DNA from: JANQRX01 sp963663975
GTDB lineage: Bacteria; Pseudomonadota; Alphaproteobacteria; Rhizobiales; Kaistiaceae
Assembly: GCA_963663975.2 (NCBI GenBank)
Contig: CAXXRA010000015.1
Location: 1-64,000 of the forward strand
Reading direction: 5' to 3'
Length of the DNA: 64,000 bases
Program-made: the position numbers and the translations under genes
Notes under the pieces: model-generated
The model's input: only the letters and a program-made list of their open reading frames with translations
Told to the model about the DNA's origin: nothing
The model's database searches: none
Part shown: positions 60,626 to 64,000 of the stretch, one piece after another
Position numbering within the stretch: the first letter of the stretch is position 1
How the letters are laid out: the number at the start of each line of letters is the position of its first letter

Positions 60626-61753
60626 ATGGGTCTTTGGATCGCAATGGCCGTACTTGCCGCGGCCGCGGCTGCGGCGTGTCTGGCGCCGCTTTACAGAACG
60701 CGCGCTGCCGCCGGCACCGATCGCGCGGCCGGAGAAATCTACCGCGACCAGTTGAGCGAACTCACCCGCGAGGCCGAGCGCGGGCTCATCGGTGATGATG
60801 AAGCCGAAGCGGCACGGGTCGAGATCGCCCGGCGCCTGCTGGGGACCGCCACCGACGGGGAAGCGGAAGCGGGCAATGCCGGTCCATGGCGGCGCTTGGC
60901 TGCGGCAGTCGCAATCGTTGCACCTTTGGCCGCGGTCGGTATGTATCTGGCTATCGGTTCGCCTTCGCTGCCGGACCGGCCGCTGTCGACTCGGATGACG
61001 GCGCCACCGGCCGAAGCCGATCTTGCGGCGCTCATAGCAAGGGTCGAGGCCCATCTTGGCGAGGCGCCTGGCGACGGCCGCGGTTGGGAGGTCATCGCCC
61101 CGGTCTATGCCCGCATCGGACGTTTCGACGATGCGGCAGCCGCATTTGCCAGGGCGATCGCCATCCTGGGCCCGACCGCTGCCCGCGAGGCGAACCTTGG
61201 AGAGGCCATCATGTGGGCGAGCGGCGGGCTGATTCGGCAAGAGGCTCGCGCCGCTTTCATGAGAGCCGCCGCCCTCGATCCCCGGCACGCCAGATCACGT
61301 TTCTATCTCGCCCGCGCGCTTGAACAGGACGGGCGCGACGATGAGGCGGTGGCGGCGTGGCAAGCGCTCCTCGCCGACGCTCGGCCCGATCGGCCATGGG
61401 TCATCGCTGCCGCTGCCGCGTTGGAGGAGGCAAGCGCACGGCTCGACGATCCGGCCGCCGGACCGGCGGCAAACGATGTCGCCGCTGCGGCCGAATTGAG
61501 CCCTCGGCAGCGCAGGACAATGATTGAAGGCATGGTAGCCTCGCTTGCCGCGCGCCTCGAAGATGAACCCGATGATGCCGAAGGTTGGGCGAGACTGATC
61601 AGGTCCTATATTGTCCTCGATCAACCAAACTCCGCCGCCCGGGCGCTACGAAGTGCACGCACTGGATTGGAAGCCGATGCTGGAGGTTTGGCAGTGGTAG
61701 AGGCAATGGCCCAGGAGTTCGGCCTTGACGCGGCGCCGGAGCAGGTCCGATGA
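60626..61753 (+). CDS. ccmI: Cytochrome c maturation protein CcmI
   Basis: A 375-residue apocytochrome chaperone of the System I haem-ligation complex. Two helices (GLWIAMAVLAAAAAAACLAP; AAAVAIVAPLAAVGMYLAIG) flank a cytoplasmic loop with YRDQLSELTREAERGLIGDD; the periplasmic part holds TPR repeats (ARIGRFDDAAAAFARAIAIL; FYLARALEQDGRDDEAVAAW). ATG at 60626 is preferred over TTG at 60617. It overlaps ccmE by 4 bases. In rhizobia the gene is called cycH. Confidence 0.93.
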   Translation: MGLWIAMAVLAAAAAAACLAPLYRTRAAAGTDRAAGEIYRDQLSELTREAERGLIGDDEAEAARVEIARRLLGTATDGEAEAGNAGPWRRLAAAVAIVAPLAAVGMYLAIGSPSLPDRPLSTRMTAPPAEADLAALIARVEAHLGEAPGDGRGWEVIAPVYARIGRFDDAAAAFARAIAILGPTAAREANLGEAIMWASGGLIRQEARAAFMRAAALDPRHARSRFYLARALEQDGRDDEAVAAWQALLADARPDRPWVIAAAAALEEASARLDDPAAGPAANDVAAAAELSPRQRRTMIEGMVASLAARLEDEPDDAEGWARLIRSYIVLDQPNSAARALRSARTGLEADAGGLAVVEAMAQEFGLDAAPEQVR

Positions 61754-62205
61754 CCCGGCGGCGACGGCGTTTGACCCTGATCGCGGTGGCCGGCGTGGTG
61801 CTGGCAACCGCGGTCGGGCTGGTCCTGTTCGCACTGTCCGACCGGATCGTGTTCTTCAACTCGCCGAGCGAGGTTGTTGCCAGGTCGATTCCGGTCGGCA
61901 GCCGCATCCGTCTCGGCGGCCTGGTCGTCGACGGCAGCGTGGCCAAGGCGGCGGACGGTCAGGTGCGATTTGCGGTGACCGACGGCGCGGCGACAATCGA
62001 GGTTTCGTATCGTGGGATCCTGCCTGATCTGTTCCGCGAAGGGCAAGGGGTGGTGACCGAGGGCCTGGTCTCCGGCGATCGGACCTTCGCCGCCGACACT
62101 GTGCTGGCCAAACATGACGAGACCTACATGCCGGCCGAAGTGGTGGATGCGCTGAAGAAGCAGGGCTATTGGGAGGGAACCGAGGCAGCGGAGGGAACAC
62201 GGTGA
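61750..62205 (+). CDS. ccmE: Cytochrome c maturation haem chaperone CcmE
   Basis: A 151-residue protein with one N-terminal helix (LTLIAVAGVVLATAVGLVLF) and the OB-fold haem carrier domain: RLGGLVVDGSVAKAADGQVR, PDLFREGQGVVTEGLVSG and the haem-binding His in VLAKHDETYMPAEVVDAL (HxxxY). It hands haem from CcmCD to CcmF. It overlaps ccmI and ccmF by 4 bases each. Confidence 0.97.
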   Translation: MTRRRRRLTLIAVAGVVLATAVGLVLFALSDRIVFFNSPSEVVARSIPVGSRIRLGGLVVDGSVAKAADGQVRFAVTDGAATIEVSYRGILPDLFREGQGVVTEGLVSGDRTFAADTVLAKHDETYMPAEVVDALKKQGYWEGTEAAEGTR

Positions 62206-64000
62206 TTGCCGAACTCGGACATTTTGCGCTCATCCTGGCTTTGATGGTTGCCTTGGTTCAGTCGTCGGTACCGCTCGCCGGTGCGCGGCGCGCCGTTCCG
62301 CGCCTGCAAGCGGTCGGCTCACCCGCGGCCATCACCCAGTTTCTGTTGGTCGGATTGGCTTTTTCGACGTTGACATTCGCCTACGTCGTCTCCGACTTTT
62401 CCGTCCTGAACGTGTTCGAAAATTCCCACTCGGCCCAGCCGCTGCTGTTCAAGTTCACCAGCGTGTGGGGCAACCATGAAGGTTCGATGCTTCTGTGGGT
62501 GCTGATCCTGGCGCTGTTCGGCGCCATGGTGGCGGCGTTCGGAACCAACCTGCCGAGCCGGTTGAAGGCCTTGGTGCTGGTTGTTCAGGGCTGGATATCT
62601 TCTGCTTTTCTGCTCTTCATCCTGGCCACCTCCAATCCGTTCACCAGGCTTGATCCGGCACCGATCGAAGGCCGCGACCTCAATCCGATCCTCCAGGATA
62701 TCGGCCTGGCCGTTCACCCGCCGCTGCTCTACCTCGGTTATGTCGGGTGTTCGATTTCATTCTCCTTTGCGGTGGCGGCACTGATCGACGGGCGCATCGA
62801 CGCCGCCTGGGCCCGTTGGGCGCGTCCCTGGACGCTCGCGGCGTGGATGTTCCTGACGCTCGGCATCGCGATGGGATCGTATTGGGCCTACTACGAACTC
62901 GGCTGGGGCGGCTTCTGGTTCTGGGATCCGGTCGAGAACGCTTCTCTGATGCCGTGGCTGGCGGTGACCGCGCTCCTTCACAGTGCCGTGGTCATGGAGC
63001 GCCGCGACGCGCTCAAGATCTGGACCGTTTTCTTGGCCATTCTGGCCTTCAGCCTGAGCCTGTTAGGCACCTTCCTGGTGCGCTCGGGGGTACTGACATC
63101 GGTGCACACCTTCGCCTCCGATCCGACCCGCGGCGTCTTCATCCTGGTGATCCTGTGCATCTTCATCGGCGGCGCGCTGGCGTTGTTTGCCTTGCGGGCC
63201 GGCACTCTGGCACCGGGCGGGGTGTTTGCACCGATCAGCCGCGAGGGCGCCCTGGTGCTCAACAACATCTTCCTGACCGCGGCGGTCGCCACGGTCGTGG
63301 TCGGCACGCTCTATCCGCTGGTGCTGGAGGCGCTGACCGGGGACCGCATCTCGGTCGGCGCGCCGTTCTACAATCTCACCTTCGTGCCGCTGGTGGTGCC
63401 GCTGCTGCTGACGGTGCCGTTCGGGCCGATGCTGGCGTGGAAACGCGGTGATCTGAGCGCGGCGGCCGAGCGGCTGATGTTGGGTTTCGGCGCCTCCATT
63501 GCCGTGATGGTCGCCGTGCTCGCCTTCCGGGGATCCGGACAGGTGCTGGCCGTGGCGGGAATCTGGCTCGGCCTGTGGATGGTCGCCGGGGCCTTGGCGG
63601 AACTGGCTTTCCGGATCAAGCTCGGAACGGCCCCGCTTGGCGAGAGCTGGCGCCGCGCCGCCGGATTGCCGAGATCAGCGTTCGGCACGACGCTTGCCCA
63701 TGCCGGCGTCGGGGTGATGGTTCTGGGAATCGTCAGCGCCTCGATTTGGTCGGCCGAGGACATCCGATCGATGCAACCGGGCGATACGGCCGAAATCGCT
63801 GGCTATGAGATGACGCTGGAGGGATTCCATGATCAGGCGGGTTCGAATTTCGACGAGACCGTGGCCCGGCTGGCGGTGCGGCGCGGCGGCCGGCTGATCG
63901 CGTCGATGGAACCCTCCAGGCGCCGGTACAGGGCGCGCGACTCCTCGACCACCGAAGCCGCGATAGAGACCCGCGGCTTCTCGCAGCTGTACGTGTCACT
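62202..64000 (+). CDS. ccmF: Cytochrome c haem lyase subunit CcmF (3' end beyond window)
   Basis: At least 599 residues of a polytopic membrane protein. The start is GTG at 62202, overlapping the ccmE stop. Family marks are FKFTSVWGNHEGSMLLWVLI, AVHPPLLYLGYVGCSISFSF (haem b ligand His), the WWD signature YELGWGGFWFWDPVENASLM and GTFLVRSGVLTSVHTFASDP. The frame is open to the window edge. ccmH is expected to follow. Confidence 0.96.
   Translation, partial: MIAELGHFALILALMVALVQSSVPLAGARRAVPRLQAVGSPAAITQFLLVGLAFSTLTFAYVVSDFSVLNVFENSHSAQPLLFKFTSVWGNHEGSMLLWVLILALFGAMVAAFGTNLPSRLKALVLVVQGWISSAFLLFILATSNPFTRLDPAPIEGRDLNPILQDIGLAVHPPLLYLGYVGCSISFSFAVAALIDGRIDAAWARWARPWTLAAWMFLTLGIAMGSYWAYYELGWGGFWFWDPVENASLMPWLAVTALLHSAVVMERRDALKIWTVFLAILAFSLSLLGTFLVRSGVLTSVHTFASDPTRGVFILVILCIFIGGALALFALRAGTLAPGGVFAPISREGALVLNNIFLTAAVATVVVGTLYPLVLEALTGDRISVGAPFYNLTFVPLVVPLLLTVPFGPMLAWKRGDLSAAAERLMLGFGASIAVMVAVLAFRGSGQVLAVAGIWLGLWMVAGALAELAFRIKLGTAPLGESWRRAAGLPRSAFGTTLAHAGVGVMVLGIVSASIWSAEDIRSMQPGDTAEIAGYEMTLEGFHDQAGSNFDETVARLAVRRGGRLIASMEPSRRRYRARDSSTTEAAIETRGFSQLYVS

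Noticed and set aside
1..64000. CRISPR arrays, tRNA and rRNA genes
   Set aside because: I found no regularly spaced short direct repeats, no tRNA cloverleaf signatures and no rRNA-like conserved stretches.

Overview
The window is high-GC DNA from an alphaproteobacterium, most likely a member of the Hyphomicrobiales (Rhizobiales). The lineage call rests on a combination of genes: MucR, DUF2336, DUF1491, DUF5330, a Tat-exported TIGR03808-type repeat protein, a DUF1214/DUF1254 pair, and a PepSY-like gene plus two-component system next to ccmI-ccmE-ccmF, the layout known in rhizobia as feu/cyc. I see no rRNA, tRNA or CRISPR array.

Layout. (1) 1-4.2 kb, minus strand: the end of a decaying integrative element. 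It has a frameshifted helicase/ATPase, a primase broken by at least six indels, three small accessory genes, and an intact ImmA/IrrE protease with an XRE repressor behind a 25-bp-arm palindrome. (2) 4.2-12.6 kb, minus strand: a catabolic and uptake cluster with a two-permease NMT1/SsuBC-type ABC importer, RidA, an HD protein, a beheaded GntR/FCD regulator, an SDR, a GMC oxidoreductase and a molybdenum-oxidoreductase fragment. (3) 12.8-19.4 kb: an IS6 remnant, hldE, and a three-gene 2-oxoacid:ferredoxin oxidoreductase cluster with a GltD-like flavoprotein. (4) 19.6-31.9 kb: two convergent RND efflux systems. The first permease is dead: it carries a nonsense codon and an IS1182-family element that itself contains an IS5-family element. 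(5) 32.2-40.2 kb: aminotransferase, TIGR03808 protein, superoxide dismutase, CPA2 antiporter, oligopeptidase B and MsrB. (6) 40.4-47.7 kb, plus strand: a tightly overlapping ten-gene Mrp-type cation/proton antiporter operon with three NuoL/M/N-like subunits, ordered like the archaeal Mbh module. (7) 48-57.5 kb: conserved Hyphomicrobiales housekeeping and envelope genes (mucR, sufE, DUF5330, a peptidoglycan-binding protein, DUF1491, an IS481 insertion, DUF2336, DUF1254/1214, PBP1a, UPF0260). (8) 57.5-64 kb: a FeuN-like candidate, response regulator, kinase, outer-membrane lipoprotein, then ccmI-ccmE-ccmF running off the end.

The most distinctive non-coding feature is a family of TA-flanked, short inverted-repeat elements with ends GAGCCCTTTCRACCAACTC. 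There are three copies, at 37187, 51871 and 60419. One copy hosts a second, unrelated miniature element. Two copies abut genes so that TA plus the element's first G forms the TAG stop codon. An IS481 element inserted exactly at the edge of one copy also takes its transposase stop codon from that flank.
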